From Pedobacter sp. PF22-3 (lineage in GTDB: Bacteria > Bacteroidota > Bacteroidia > Sphingobacteriales > Sphingobacteriaceae), in the NCBI RefSeq assembly GCF_026239555.1, contig NZ_JAPIVP010000001.1:372001-436000 (forward strand): a stretch of DNA of 64,000 nt, read 5' to 3'. Each line of letters begins with the position of its first letter. Position 1 is the first letter of the stretch. Position numbers and translations under genes: made by a program. Of this stretch, positions 9,865 to 19,037 are shown one piece after another. The notes beneath the pieces were generated by a model that saw nothing but the letters and a program-made list of their open reading frames with translations, did no database searches and had not been told where the DNA came from.

Positions 9865-10028
9865 TATTATTTTCTTGATCATTAAGAACTTTGCGCTTAA
9901 TATTTGTTTTTTTAAATGCTGTATCACTAATGACAAATGAACCATTGACAATAAAAGAAATAGCTAATAACACAAACTTAACATATCCTACATTCTTATA
10001 AAAGGCAGATCTTTCTATCTTTAGCAAT

Positions 10029-10616
10029 ATGTATTGGTACGAAGACGAAGTGAAACAATTGGAAAGAGCGCATCGATTAGACCGGGAGCACGCGGGGGTT
10101 ATTTTTTATGGCAGCTCATCTATACGGTTGTGGAATAGTCTTGAAGATGATTTTGATTACCTGAAAGTAACTAATCTCGGCTTTGGTGGCTCTACCTTAG
10201 CTGCATGCGTTTGGTTTTTTGAGCGGATTATGACAGATTATAATCCGAAGGCACTTGTTATATATGCAGGTGATAATGATCTTGGCGATGGCAGGAACCC
10301 TGAAGAAATTTTTATCTTTTTCCAACAGTTGATGGTTAAAGTGAACCAACGGTTTGGCATGTTGCCCTGTTATTTTATTTCTTTAAAACCCAGTATTACC
10401 CGCTGGCAAATGGCCGATCAGTTCAGATATACCAATAACCTTATTGAAAGCGAAATTATTAAACTCAACAGCCATTGGAAATTTATTGATGTTTTTAAGA
10501 AAATGCTCAATAAAGATGGCCAGCCAAATCCTGCACTTTACGATCATGACGGGCTTCACCTGAGTGAAGAAGGTTATCGATTATGGGCCAGTACAGTTAA
10601 AGAGAAATTAGGTTAA
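10029..10616 (+). CDS. SGNH/GDSL-family hydrolase
   Basis: A 195-residue cytoplasmic (no signal peptide) SGNH hydrolase. Block I is FYGSSSIRLW, with the nucleophile serine likely S30. Block II glycine is in GFGGST (51-56), block III asparagine in GDND (81-84), and the catalytic Asp-x-x-His of block V is DGLH (174-177). These enzymes are esterases or lipases for small acyl or acetyl groups. The exact substrate cannot be read from the sequence. The gene is 66 bp upstream of another alpha/beta-type hydrolase on the same strand, so the two may be co-transcribed. Confidence 0.88.
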   Translation: MYWYEDEVKQLERAHRLDREHAGVIFYGSSSIRLWNSLEDDFDYLKVTNLGFGGSTLAACVWFFERIMTDYNPKALVIYAGDNDLGDGRNPEEIFIFFQQLMVKVNQRFGMLPCYFISLKPSITRWQMADQFRYTNNLIESEIIKLNSHWKFIDVFKKMLNKDGQPNPALYDHDGLHLSEEGYRLWASTVKEKLG

Positions 10617-10681
10617 TTATTACGCTTAATTAATACGCTGATAACATTGATGCCTTAATTTTCCGGAAAAGAATTAACGCT

Positions 10682-11410
10682 ATGAACAGGGAATATCATA
10701 AATGGTTCAGCCAGAATCTTCAGCGAGACATGGAGCTTCTTGTTTTCGGCCATGCAGGCAGAGCAGTTATCTTCTTCCCTACCCGGATGGCCAGATTTTA
10801 CGATTACGAAAACTGGGGAATTATAGCTTCATTAAGTGCGCAGATTGAAAACGGCGAACTTCAGATTTTCTGTGTGGACAGCATAGATGGAGAGAGTTTT
10901 TATAATGGTGAAGTATTTCCATCGGTACGCATAGAAAGGCATTTACAATATGAAAGATACCTCCTTGAAGAAGTATTATCCCTTATTTATCAGAAAAACA
11001 ATGGCGATTATATTGAAACTGCCGGCTGCAGCATGGGTGCTTATCATGCCATAAACCTGGCCCTGAAATACCCCTGGTTATTTAAAAAAGCTGTTGGCAT
11101 TAGTGGCCGATATGACCTAACCTATAACATTGGCGATTTTAGAGACCTGATGGATGGATTTCATAACGACAGAGTTTATTTTAATATGCCCGCTCAGTAT
11201 ATAGCAAACTTAAACGATGATCAATTATTATCGGCAGTTAGAAATATGGAAATTATCCTTGCGGTTGGCGAAACGGATCCTTTTTTAAGCGAAAACCAAC
11301 ACCTGAGCAATTTACTATGGGAAAAAGGTATTCCCAACCAATTTTATACCTGGGAAAGTAACGCACACAGGCCCCATTATTGGCGAAAAATGGCGCCTAT
11401 GTACATTTAA
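10682..11410 (+). CDS. Esterase-like alpha/beta hydrolase
   Basis: A 242-residue alpha/beta hydrolase of the PF00756 esterase type. The nucleophile elbow is GCSMG with S117. An acid residue is likely in the VGETDPF strand end, and the histidine lies near the C-terminus in NAHRPHYW. No signal peptide is seen, so it acts in the cytoplasm. The pair with the preceding SGNH hydrolase suggests a shared ester or acyl substrate, but this is inference. Homologues are often annotated only as 'esterase' in Bacteroidota. Confidence 0.75.
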   Translation: MNREYHKWFSQNLQRDMELLVFGHAGRAVIFFPTRMARFYDYENWGIIASLSAQIENGELQIFCVDSIDGESFYNGEVFPSVRIERHLQYERYLLEEVLSLIYQKNNGDYIETAGCSMGAYHAINLALKYPWLFKKAVGISGRYDLTYNIGDFRDLMDGFHNDRVYFNMPAQYIANLNDDQLLSAVRNMEIILAVGETDPFLSENQHLSNLLWEKGIPNQFYTWESNAHRPHYWRKMAPMYI

Positions 11411-11712
11411 TTATTTTATTAAGTAACCCGTTTTATTTAACTGCTAAGTTTAGATATTGATAAAAGCCCTTCTAAAACGCCTGTTATTATCAAAATCCAT
11501 TGGTATGATCATCATTCCCGCACATGCGGAAACCACGAAGTATTCAGCGAAGTTAATCTTAATGAACCCGCATTACGAGATTCTGATCAGTAATTGACAT
11601 TGCATAGCAAGCCCGATTTAGATTAAAACTGACTCTTCAAAAACTTTACCTTTATACTGATTGAATAAGAAAATATTAAGTTTGCAGATAACCAGAATAA
11701 AATTTTAAAAAC
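11411..11712. other. Intergenic region, nothing recognised
   Basis: Between the esterase and HAD genes. A 29-codon ORF starting near 11502 has no sign of being real, and I see no hairpin or riboswitch. Confidence 0.35.
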
Positions 11713-12495
11713 ATGAAGCAAGGATTATTAATTGATATGGATGGGGTGATTTATAGTGGAGAGGCACTCATCACCGGAGCCGATAAGTTCATTAAAAAAT
11801 TGATCGACGAAGACATTCCTTTCGCCTTTATGACGAACAACAGCCAGAGAACGCCATTGGAAGTGGTACGTAAATTAAAGGGATTGGGAATAAAGGTTGA
11901 AGAAAGCCACGTATACACCAGTGCGATGGCTACGGGAAAATTCCTTTCAGATCAAAGTCCGAATGGTACTGCCTATGTATTGGGAGAAGGAGGCTTGTTA
12001 AGCAGTTTACACGATCATGGTATTACTTTAGTCAATACCGATCCAGAATTTGTGGTATTGGGCGAAGGCAGAAACTTTACACTCGAAATGGTTCAACGTG
12101 CGGTTGATATGATTCTGGCGGGCGCTAAATTTATTACCACCAACAGAGATCCATCACCCAAAAAACCTGGATGGAATAACCTGGGGATTGCGGCCACTAC
12201 AGCCATGATTGAAGAAGCAACTGGCAGAAAAGCCTTTGTTACGGGCAAACCAAGTCCGGTGATGATGCGTTCAGCACGTAAATTCTTAGGATTGGAAACC
12301 AGTGAAACCACGGTTATTGGCGATACGATGGAAACTGATATACAAGGAGGTGTACAGATGGGTTATAAAACCATTTTGGTGCTCTCGGGCATATCAAGCA
12401 AGGATACTTTAGGGCATTATGCCTTTAAACCTGATATGATCGCAAGCTCTGTTGATGAAATAAAGTTTCCGCTAACCTGGTGGGAGAATAAATAG
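11713..12495 (+). CDS. NagD-like HAD-IIA sugar/nucleotide phosphatase
   Basis: A 260-residue HAD superfamily IIA phosphatase. Motif I is IDMDGVIY with D8 nucleophile and D10 acid/base, motif II is the TNNS segment near 40, motif III lysine lies in TGKPSP, and motif IV is GDTMETD. The cap between motifs II and III is the large C2 type of the NagD/PGP group. Members dephosphorylate nucleotide monophosphates, phosphoglycolate or sugar phosphates. The name NagD is a family label only, since no nag genes are nearby. Confidence 0.88.
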   Translation: MKQGLLIDMDGVIYSGEALITGADKFIKKLIDEDIPFAFMTNNSQRTPLEVVRKLKGLGIKVEESHVYTSAMATGKFLSDQSPNGTAYVLGEGGLLSSLHDHGITLVNTDPEFVVLGEGRNFTLEMVQRAVDMILAGAKFITTNRDPSPKKPGWNNLGIAATTAMIEEATGRKAFVTGKPSPVMMRSARKFLGLETSETTVIGDTMETDIQGGVQMGYKTILVLSGISSKDTLGHYAFKPDMIASSVDEIKFPLTWWENK

Positions 12496-12499
12496 TTTG

Positions 12500-12537
12500 G
12501 AGTTTTTAGTCTAAAGTCGTTAGTCTGCAGTCTTAAG
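12500..12537. repeat. Second copy of AGTCTG-type iterated repeat
   Basis: TTAGTCTAAAGTCGTTAGTC followed by TGCAGTC, just after the HAD stop, matches the iterated repeat at 5001-5040 in style and position (immediately downstream of a gene). Confidence 0.45.
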
Positions 12538-12676
12538 CTAGGGTAGCTATATCATGAACAGATTGGGTAGATTTATTGATTTTGGTTCACTCTTAATGAA
12601 ACTTTGCTGTAATAAACAATTATTGAGATAGCTCCTCAAGTTATATTAATTTATTGCCATTAGAACAACAAGCAAC

Positions 12677-12700
12677 GTATCAGATAGAAATATCTGATAC
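12677..12700. repeat. Perfect 10-4-10 hairpin (REP-like)
   Basis: GTATCAGATA, loop GAAA, TATCTGATAC, then CCACAG. Stem length, tetraloop and the trailing CAC match elements at 18547-18570 and 18952-18975. Confidence 0.6.
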
Positions 12701-12724
12701 CACAGAAATTTTCAAACCTGATGT

Positions 12725-12994
12725 TTATTTATTAATGGTGAAAAATGGGCTGGAATCAGGATTTAAAGGCTTAAAATAACTTAAGCGATAATCAGTTGTA
12801 GATATAGTAGGTGCATGCTCATAATGAATAAACCCACCAGCCTGATTAAACCAGGTAAATGTAGTGGAATCATTTGTAACCCGCTCATGTACTGGCATAT
12901 CAGGATTTTTTTTATCAGTAAATTTATCCGCCCTGGTTAAAAGGCCTATTGCTGGTATCACCAACAGTAGCGCCACGCAAGAAATCAGTCTCAT
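12725..12994 (-). CDS. Small exported protein, unknown function
   Basis: An 89-codon frame starting MRLISCVALLLVIPAIGLL, which looks like a signal peptide or N-terminal anchor, followed by a polar region rich in D, T and N (DKFTDKKNPDMPVHERVTND). An upstream in-frame ATG at 13081 would add 29 residues before the hydrophobic segment; I prefer 12994 because it puts the signal first. No domain is recognised. It lies in a repeat-rich spacer, so it may also be a non-functional remnant. Confidence 0.4.
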   Translation of the reverse strand: MRLISCVALLLVIPAIGLLTRADKFTDKKNPDMPVHERVTNDSTTFTWFNQAGGFIHYEHAPTISTTDYRLSYFKPLNPDSSPFFTINK

Positions 12995-13173
12995 ATCATT
13001 GTGCTTAAATCGTCTTATTATTTGGTTCGCCTCTCTAAACAAATATGAAACGATGTTATTAGCAAGATGATTAGCTATCATTATGAAATTGTTAAAGTTG
13101 CGGTGCAGTTTTAAATCAATATTAAGTGTAGCGACTTGAAGATCAAACTATTTAGGTAGATATTACTCCAGAT

Positions 13174-13749
13174 TGCTTTGGTTGAGATAATGCAATTGGT
13201 AAGGAAACATAAACCATGGAGAAAATTATGTGAGCGCTGTGGTTTAATAAAACCCTTCCTAGCGCAAGTCTTAGCGCCAATGGGCCAAAGTAAAGGCCTG
13301 ACTTGTGCTCTCCGTTGAAGTTTGAAAAAATAAAATTCACAAAACCAAAATGCCCCCTCTTACAAGTGGTTCGTGAAAACACGAACCACGGCGCCAGAAT
13401 TTATCAATACCGCCCGCCAACTCCTTTTGCTCAGTGACTTTTTCTGTGAACTTGGTGGTAATAACACGTTTTTACGCGATGATTGGCCAACAAAACAATC
13501 GTTTAAAATCGTAAGTGGTTCGTGGCGACACGAACCAAGGCGAAAGATATCCACTCCCCATGCTTTGGTTGAGATAATGCAATTGTATGGGCAAACGAAC
13601 CACGGATAAAATTATTGATTGCCCCTTCTTAGCGCCAATGGGCCAAAGTAAAGGCCTGACTTGTGCTCTCCGTTGAAGTTCGAAAAAATAAAATTCACAA
13701 AACCAAAATGACCCTCTCACAAGTGGTTCGTGAAAACACGAACCACGGC
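13174..13749. repeat. Duplicated repeat block with three 10-4-10 hairpins
   Basis: A 123-bp unit (13270-13392) recurs nearly identically at 13628-13749. Both contain GCGCCAATGGGCCAAAGTAA and end in a hairpin GTGGTTCGTG-AAAA-CACGAACCAC. A third hairpin copy with loop GCGA is at 13515-13538. A 24-bp segment TTTGGTTGAGATAATGCAAT also occurs before each unit (13174-13197, 13561-13584). Several short frames cross the block on both strands but share the repeats and are not genes. Confidence 0.7.
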
Positions 13750-13760
13750 AAGGGACTTTA

Positions 13761-15983
13761 TTATTTTACCTCCTCAAACTTCAGCACTACACTCGTTCTA
13801 TCAGTAGTTAAAACCGGGTTAAACCCAATATTCATCAAAAAATCTCCTGTATAGGTTTTAACTCCATCAATCGGAGATTTTGTCTCAGGGAACAAGTTGA
13901 TTTCCTTGATCTGATATTTCTTAGCTGCATCTAATCCATTTAATTTAACCGGATATTTGCTACCTTCGCCATAACGGTTATTGACCAGATAATTAAAAAT
14001 TACGCCTTCCGTTTTCTGCTCGTTTACGTATAACATTGAAGCTACACTACCATTACGCGGATCGGCTAAACGATATTGTTCACCCTGCCAGATAATCCCT
14101 TTCAGTTCATTATAGTTTTTAATTGCATCCTGACAGAACTGAAGTTCTTTCCCGGGCAGTTTGCTGACCACAATATCAAAACCCAGTTTCCCCATCATGG
14201 CTACATCAGTACGGAATTTTATCGGTTGTTTGCCCCAATCTGTTACGTGGTTGGATGTGCTGATGGCTGGGTAAAAATAAGAGTATTCCCATTGCATAAA
14301 TATCCTTTCCAGTGGGTCGGTATTGTCACTGGGCCAAAACTCTGTAAAATACTGGAGCGCGGCATAATCTACCCTGCCACCACCGCCAGAACATAACATC
14401 ATCGGTACAGTTGGATATTTGGCACGGATGCGCTGTAATACATTATATAATCCCTTAACATAATCGATGTAAAAATGTGATTGATTTTTCTGGTGTGCTG
14501 AGTAAGCATTATAAATTACCGCGTTGCAATCCCATTTAATGTAGGCCAGTTTTGGATTTTTGGTAAATAACCCATCAACCACCCCGAACACAAAATCCTG
14601 TACCTTTGGGTTCGAAAGATCAAGTTCCAGCTGGTTCCTGAAATAATATTCAGGACGGTTTGGCTGTTTCACCACCCAATCAGGATGTTTTTCATACAGT
14701 TCACTTTTGGGACTCACCATTTCTGGCTCAATCCAGATCCCGAACCGGGTACCAACATTATCCGCTTCTTTTACCAATGAGGCAATACCGTTAGGGAGTT
14801 TCTTTTTGTTTTCCTGCCAGTCGCCAAGCGCAGCATTATCGCTGTTACGCGGATATTTATTGCCAAACCAACCATCATCCAGTAAAAAGAAATCGACACC
14901 CAGTTTTTTGGTATCTTTTAACAATTCGGCCAGTTTTTGTTCGTTAAAGTCAAAATAAGTGGCTTCCCAATTATTCAAAAGCGTTAAACGACTGCCTTTA
15001 CCATCCAATATTTTATAGTTGCGTGCCCAGCTCTGCAATTTTCTGCTCGCATCGCCCTTACCTTTGTCAGAAAAAGTATATAAAAATGCTGGTGTTGAAA
15101 AAACTTCGCCAGGTTTTAAGCCGTAAGGTGAAGCATAATTATTCATTCCTGCAATAATGCGCAGGTTATTCTGATAATCGAGTTCCAGATCGATCTTAAA
15201 ATTACCACTCCATTCCAAAGCACCGTATAAAACATTACCTGCATTCTCCTCCGCTGGTTTATCCATCGAAATCATGAAAACCGACGGCTGAAAAAGATTA
15301 GCCCTTGTGCCTAGTTTGCTATCCAGAGTTTTAATGCCATGGGTAATTTCACTCTGCTCGGGCTGCATTTCCTTTGCCCAATCGCCATGGTATTGGTTAA
15401 GCCAGAAATGTGGCGATTTTAAGTGCAGGTTTGCCGAAGCATATTTATTTAATATCACCGTTCCTTTTTCGTTATGCTTAATTTCGGTCCATTGCTCTAT
15501 TACATCCTGTTTATAAAATGATTTATAAAATAGTGTTACTTCGAAATTGTAAACCGGATCTTTTAACCTGATTTTTAACAGGCTTACATTATCATCCACT
15601 TTGACGACCTTATGATCAACATATTTCAGATCTAGCGAATTATTGCCATCGGCATGGGTAACGCTAATGGCCGGTTCAACCAGGTTCCTTGAACCTGATG
15701 GCGTATATGCGGAATTTAATTGTCCGGTATAATCTTCTGTTTGTTTGTATTGGCTACTAACTTGCGTATATTCCTGTTTATCAGTAAGCTTTTTTCCAAA
15801 AAATATGGTGTTTACATCTTTTTTAGCATTGGCTTCTAACACTAGTGCATTGTGTGCGGTTTCGATGGGTATTATTGTTTGGGCATTAAGCTTGGTAAGG
15901 GCAAAAATGGAAAAGGCAATAGCCAACGCGCCATGCCTAATGTAACCTGTAAATTGATTTGGTTTGTTCATTTGTGTCTTCAA
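13761..15983 (-). CDS. Secreted alpha-galactosidase, GH36
   Basis: A 740-residue exported GH36 enzyme that releases terminal alpha-galactose from galacto-oligosaccharides or galactomannan. Signal sequence is around 15-34. An N-terminal beta-sandwich (about 40-310) leads to the TIM barrel with LLDDGWFG (367-374), WIEPEMVSP (417-425), nucleophile D485 in IKWDCN, the C-S-G-G-G-G-R-V-D-Y loop (531-540) and acid/base D553 in PSDNTD. A small C-terminal beta domain follows. The signal peptide indicates a periplasmic or surface enzyme. The next upstream gene (to 18067) is another clan-D glycosidase 41 bp away, so the two are probably one transcript. Confidence 0.93.
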   Translation of the reverse strand: MKTQMNKPNQFTGYIRHGALAIAFSIFALTKLNAQTIIPIETAHNALVLEANAKKDVNTIFFGKKLTDKQEYTQVSSQYKQTEDYTGQLNSAYTPSGSRNLVEPAISVTHADGNNSLDLKYVDHKVVKVDDNVSLLKIRLKDPVYNFEVTLFYKSFYKQDVIEQWTEIKHNEKGTVILNKYASANLHLKSPHFWLNQYHGDWAKEMQPEQSEITHGIKTLDSKLGTRANLFQPSVFMISMDKPAEENAGNVLYGALEWSGNFKIDLELDYQNNLRIIAGMNNYASPYGLKPGEVFSTPAFLYTFSDKGKGDASRKLQSWARNYKILDGKGSRLTLLNNWEATYFDFNEQKLAELLKDTKKLGVDFFLLDDGWFGNKYPRNSDNAALGDWQENKKKLPNGIASLVKEADNVGTRFGIWIEPEMVSPKSELYEKHPDWVVKQPNRPEYYFRNQLELDLSNPKVQDFVFGVVDGLFTKNPKLAYIKWDCNAVIYNAYSAHQKNQSHFYIDYVKGLYNVLQRIRAKYPTVPMMLCSGGGGRVDYAALQYFTEFWPSDNTDPLERIFMQWEYSYFYPAISTSNHVTDWGKQPIKFRTDVAMMGKLGFDIVVSKLPGKELQFCQDAIKNYNELKGIIWQGEQYRLADPRNGSVASMLYVNEQKTEGVIFNYLVNNRYGEGSKYPVKLNGLDAAKKYQIKEINLFPETKSPIDGVKTYTGDFLMNIGFNPVLTTDRTSVVLKFEEVK

Positions 15984-16024
15984 TAGTAATTGCTAATTTT
16001 TATAGATAAAGGGTTGATTATTGG

Positions 16025-18067
16025 TTATGGTTTGAGCGTAATTTTAAAGATCGCAGCATCCTTACCTGCTAAACTGAGCATTTGGTTATTTTTAAGATCT
16101 GCTGTTTTTTGGTTAATCAGGTTTTCGGCTTTATAAATATCGTTTGTTTTCAAACCCATTCTCGAAAAGTCGATATTAAAAGCTTTTATCTGATCGCTAT
16201 AATTAAAAATAGCCAGGTATTTTATGTTGCCAGTTTGTTTTATGAATAATGGTGATGCCGATTTGCCCCTGTTGCCTTCAACCGGAACAAATGCTTTTCC
16301 ATCTTCCAAAACCTTTAACACTTCGGTATTGTTCAATAACCGTTTTGCGGTACCGGTCCATTTGCCCTGAAGGGAAAAATCATCGCCAATGATGCAGGTC
16401 CCCGTAACGATGGCAGATAAAAACCTTGCGGTATTTTCACCGTCTGACTGATCAGAAAAAACCACATGGTCTGCATCGATATAATCATATAGGTAAGTTT
16501 GCCACCAGCCATTACTTACACTATTTAAAGTATACTCGGTATCTTTTATGGATTTAAAAGCATCGCATGCAATACGGCGCACATGTACATACCGACCAGA
16601 AGCCAGATTCGGAGAGATGGCCGCATAAACCATCATTTTATCATCGAGCTGCTTTAATAAAAATTCCATTCCGGCTTTATAGGCCTGCATCCCAGTGGTG
16701 ATTTTGGGATCGTAAAAATGATCAGACTCGATGGCCGCATGACCTAAAAAATCGATCTTAATCATTTCGAAACCACATTCTTTAAATTTCTTAATCACGG
16801 CTGCAATACGCTGCCGCGTACCCGGATGTGTGGGATCTAACGCTCTTGCGCCATCTATATCATGGTAACCATTAGCAACTTTTGTCCACATTTCGCCAAA
16901 GCTGTAGCCGGTTCCTTCGGCTTTGCGGTTGCCACCGCCTGCAAAACCCCAATCAACAAAAGGTGCCCAGTAGATGCCCGGTTTTAAGCCTTTAGATTTG
17001 ACGTAATCGGCAAAGGCTTTCAATTTGGAGTAATCGCCCATTAAACCACCTTTTAACAGTTTATCCCAATACGAATCGAGGTCGATGTAAGCTGTGCCAC
17101 CACTCCTGAAACTTTTTAAACTATCTGCAAAAAAACCGACTACCTGATTGGCTTTTTCGGGTGTAATTTTCTCCTGCATTGCCCCCCAGCTATTCCAGCC
17201 TACCGGTGTAGCGTTCTTCCACTTCAAGAGAATGGGAGGTTCCGAAATCCTGTTCAATTTGGCATAAGTTTCCATGCCCAAACGCCAATCATCAAAAGCA
17301 CCAAAAAATACTTTTGCCGAACCCACCGAATTACCCTTTAAATAACCATGTGGAATTTTATCGCGGGTAATACTTTCTTCGGTAAAACCGCAGATGGCCT
17401 GCACGCTGATTTTTTTAGTATTATCCATTGCGGTAATAACACCTGTTTTCCAGTTGCCATGCTCAATAGAACCGATTACAAAACCTTTCCGCGACCGATT
17501 ATGATATAATGATGTAACCTCTGCACTCGAATTGGCGATATTAGCGGTTAAAGGGATACTATTATAAGAAATGAAAGTATCATTATCAAAAGGTACAAAT
17601 AGACTGGTAGGCACATCGGCGTATTCCTGATCGATCAGGTTGCCGTTTAAAGGAATAATTCGGTTAATGGATAAATCAGCTCCACTTAATACCAAGCTGA
17701 TCATAAAATAATTTTTACCATTATAAGTATAAAACACTTGTTGCATGGTTGGTAAACCAGCCTGTTTTAGCAGAAAAACGTGTTTAAAGCCCCTGCCAAA
17801 TCCGTCATGAATAGTTTTTTTACTATAGGTAATTACTTTATAATCCTTTGAGCTGAACAGCTTTTTCTGGTATTCGGCTTGCGAAAAACCTTTTAACAAT
17901 AGCTGTTTCGCACTTTCTGACACATTGAAGGTGCCAGTTTTAAGATTATAATCAATTTTACCACTTTTACCATAAGGTATAATAATTGTTGAAGCCCGTG
18001 TGGTAAAAAGGAATAACATACTGAAAATGGGGAGCACCAGATACCTGAATAAAAATCTACAAATCAT
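16025..18067 (-). CDS. Secreted clan-D (GH27/GH36-like) glycoside hydrolase
   Basis: A 680-residue exported protein: signal segment 8-25, an N-terminal beta domain to about 280, then a TIM barrel beginning PVGWNSWGAM (288-297), which is the signature opening of GH27/GH36 barrels. The nucleophile is D439 in MIKIDFLGH and the likely acid/base is D502 in RIACDAF. A C-terminal beta domain ends the protein. It is probably an alpha-galactosidase or a related alpha-N-acetylgalactosaminidase-type enzyme; specificity is not readable. It is the first gene of a pair with the GH36 gene, which suggests sequential or synergistic removal of alpha-linked galactosides. Confidence 0.82.
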   Translation of the reverse strand: MICRFLFRYLVLPIFSMLFLFTTRASTIIIPYGKSGKIDYNLKTGTFNVSESAKQLLLKGFSQAEYQKKLFSSKDYKVITYSKKTIHDGFGRGFKHVFLLKQAGLPTMQQVFYTYNGKNYFMISLVLSGADLSINRIIPLNGNLIDQEYADVPTSLFVPFDNDTFISYNSIPLTANIANSSAEVTSLYHNRSRKGFVIGSIEHGNWKTGVITAMDNTKKISVQAICGFTEESITRDKIPHGYLKGNSVGSAKVFFGAFDDWRLGMETYAKLNRISEPPILLKWKNATPVGWNSWGAMQEKITPEKANQVVGFFADSLKSFRSGGTAYIDLDSYWDKLLKGGLMGDYSKLKAFADYVKSKGLKPGIYWAPFVDWGFAGGGNRKAEGTGYSFGEMWTKVANGYHDIDGARALDPTHPGTRQRIAAVIKKFKECGFEMIKIDFLGHAAIESDHFYDPKITTGMQAYKAGMEFLLKQLDDKMMVYAAISPNLASGRYVHVRRIACDAFKSIKDTEYTLNSVSNGWWQTYLYDYIDADHVVFSDQSDGENTARFLSAIVTGTCIIGDDFSLQGKWTGTAKRLLNNTEVLKVLEDGKAFVPVEGNRGKSASPLFIKQTGNIKYLAIFNYSDQIKAFNIDFSRMGLKTNDIYKAENLINQKTADLKNNQMLSLAGKDAAIFKITLKP

Positions 18068-18360
18068 GTCTTTCTAAAGTTTAACCGAAGTGATGGTGCT
18101 CAATTTTCCATTTATTTTAACTTTTACCTTTTGTGGCATTGTTGAAGCTATTTTGTAATGAGTAATTTTAATTTAGGATGCTCAATTCTTTTATATTGAA
18201 TAGCTTTTTCTTATTCATGTAGGATATCTGGTTAATCGATTTATTGGCAGTTAATTCTCCGAAATATATAAATTTAATAGGGATAATTGGCAAAAATCTA
18301 AGAATGATGGCCTTTCACTCACGAGTTTATCGGTTGGTGCCACACAAATACAGCTATTAA

Positions 18361-18573
18361 TCGAACACCAGAATTAGGCGATCTTTCGGAATAGTAATAG
18401 CTGACAGCACAAACACATAATTTGCCACAGAAACACGGATTAGCACGGAAAATCCATGGAGTGATTTTTTACTCGTTTTGTCATCCTCAGCGGAGTCGAC
18501 GAATCTCCCCGACTAAAATTATTAATCCAACACTAGAATCACCGATCTGCCAGATGGTAACATCCGGCAGCAC
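18361..18573. repeat. Two diverged copies of a hairpin-bearing repeat
   Basis: AACACCAGAATTAGGCGATC (from 18364) and AACACTAGAATCACCGATCT (from 18529) align and each ends in CAGCAC. The second copy holds CTGCCAGATG-GTAA-CATCCGGCAG (18547-18570). Between them a TCATCCTCAGCGGAGTCGAC fragment (18481-18500) resembles other dispersed repeats. No gene is seen from 18068 to 18654. Confidence 0.55.
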
Positions 18574-18654
18574 ATCATTTGTAACAAAGGTTATTTAGCA
18601 TTGTCTAAAACTTTTAACGACCTCAAAATGTTAATTTTAAAAACAGAAAAGAAC

Positions 18655-18855
18655 ATGGGAATTTTAAGAACAGCCATTATTGGCGCAGCAGTATATGCAG
18701 GTGTAAAATATATCACGAAGAAAGATCCAATTACAGGACAATCAATCGTTGATGAATTATTGGATCGTGCACCAGAATGGGCCGATAAAGCAAAAGGTTA
18801 TACAGAAGACCTGAAAAGCAGGGTGAGCAACGCAGCTGAAGATTTGGCGAGATGA
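18655..18855 (+). CDS. Small membrane-anchored YtxH-like protein
   Basis: A 66-codon protein, MGILRTAIIGAAVYAGVKYI at the N-terminus (one hydrophobic segment), then a charged amphipathic tail (DELLDRAPEWADKAKGYTED) ending in SNAAEDLAR. This resembles YtxH-domain or general stress-type small proteins. In-frame TTG and ATG codons upstream (from 18601) would add up to 18 polar residues; I prefer 18655 because the hydrophobic segment then starts the protein. A bidirectional-looking terminator follows at 18918-18940. Confidence 0.6.
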   Translation: MGILRTAIIGAAVYAGVKYITKKDPITGQSIVDELLDRAPEWADKAKGYTEDLKSRVSNAAEDLAR

Positions 18856-18911
18856 ATACCTGGAGGAAATAAAGAACCTGAAGAGGCCAAATATTTATTT
18901 CTTTAAACAAC

Positions 18912-18946
18912 AAAAAGCGTCCCGATTTAAAATCGGGACGTTTTTG
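18912..18946 (+). terminator. Terminator after the small YtxH-like gene
   Basis: CGTCCCGATT at 18918-18927 pairs with AATCGGGACG at 18931-18940 over a 3-nt loop and is followed by TTTTTG. It is flanked by A-run on the other side, so it could also work leftward. Confidence 0.85.
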
Positions 18947-18951
18947 CTTTA

Positions 18952-18975
18952 GTGTCAGATGGTAACATCCGACAC
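18952..18975. repeat. 10-4-10 hairpin (REP-like)
   Basis: GTGTCAGATG, loop GTAA, CATCCGACAC, then CACAG. One G-T pair in the stem. It matches the hairpins at 12677 and 18547 in stem length and trailing CAC. Confidence 0.6.
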
Positions 18976-18990
18976 CACAGATAAGATAGG

Positions 18991-19028
18991 CCCTGAAATA
19001 AATCTAATAACTATCGGATCAGGGTGAC
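18991..19028. repeat. Degenerate CCTGAA/TCAGGGTGAC element
   Basis: CCCTGAAA and TCAGGGTGACTG flank 18 bp, like the element at 5110-5135. It lies just after the SusD stop and may act as its terminator stem, but no T-run is present. Confidence 0.4.
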
Positions 19029-19037
19029 TGTTCGACA

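Noticed and set aside
9740..10027. 95-codon minus frame beside the SGNH gene
   Set aside because: It runs through low-complexity TTTAATGGTAAAAA repeats, and has no domain or signal.
13373..13720. Several frames in the 13.3-13.7 kb repeats
   Set aside because: They share the duplicated repeat sequence and hairpins; none resembles a protein family.
13663..13854. Short plus frame reading through the end of the GH36 gene
   Set aside because: Antisense to a well-supported CDS and partly in the repeat.
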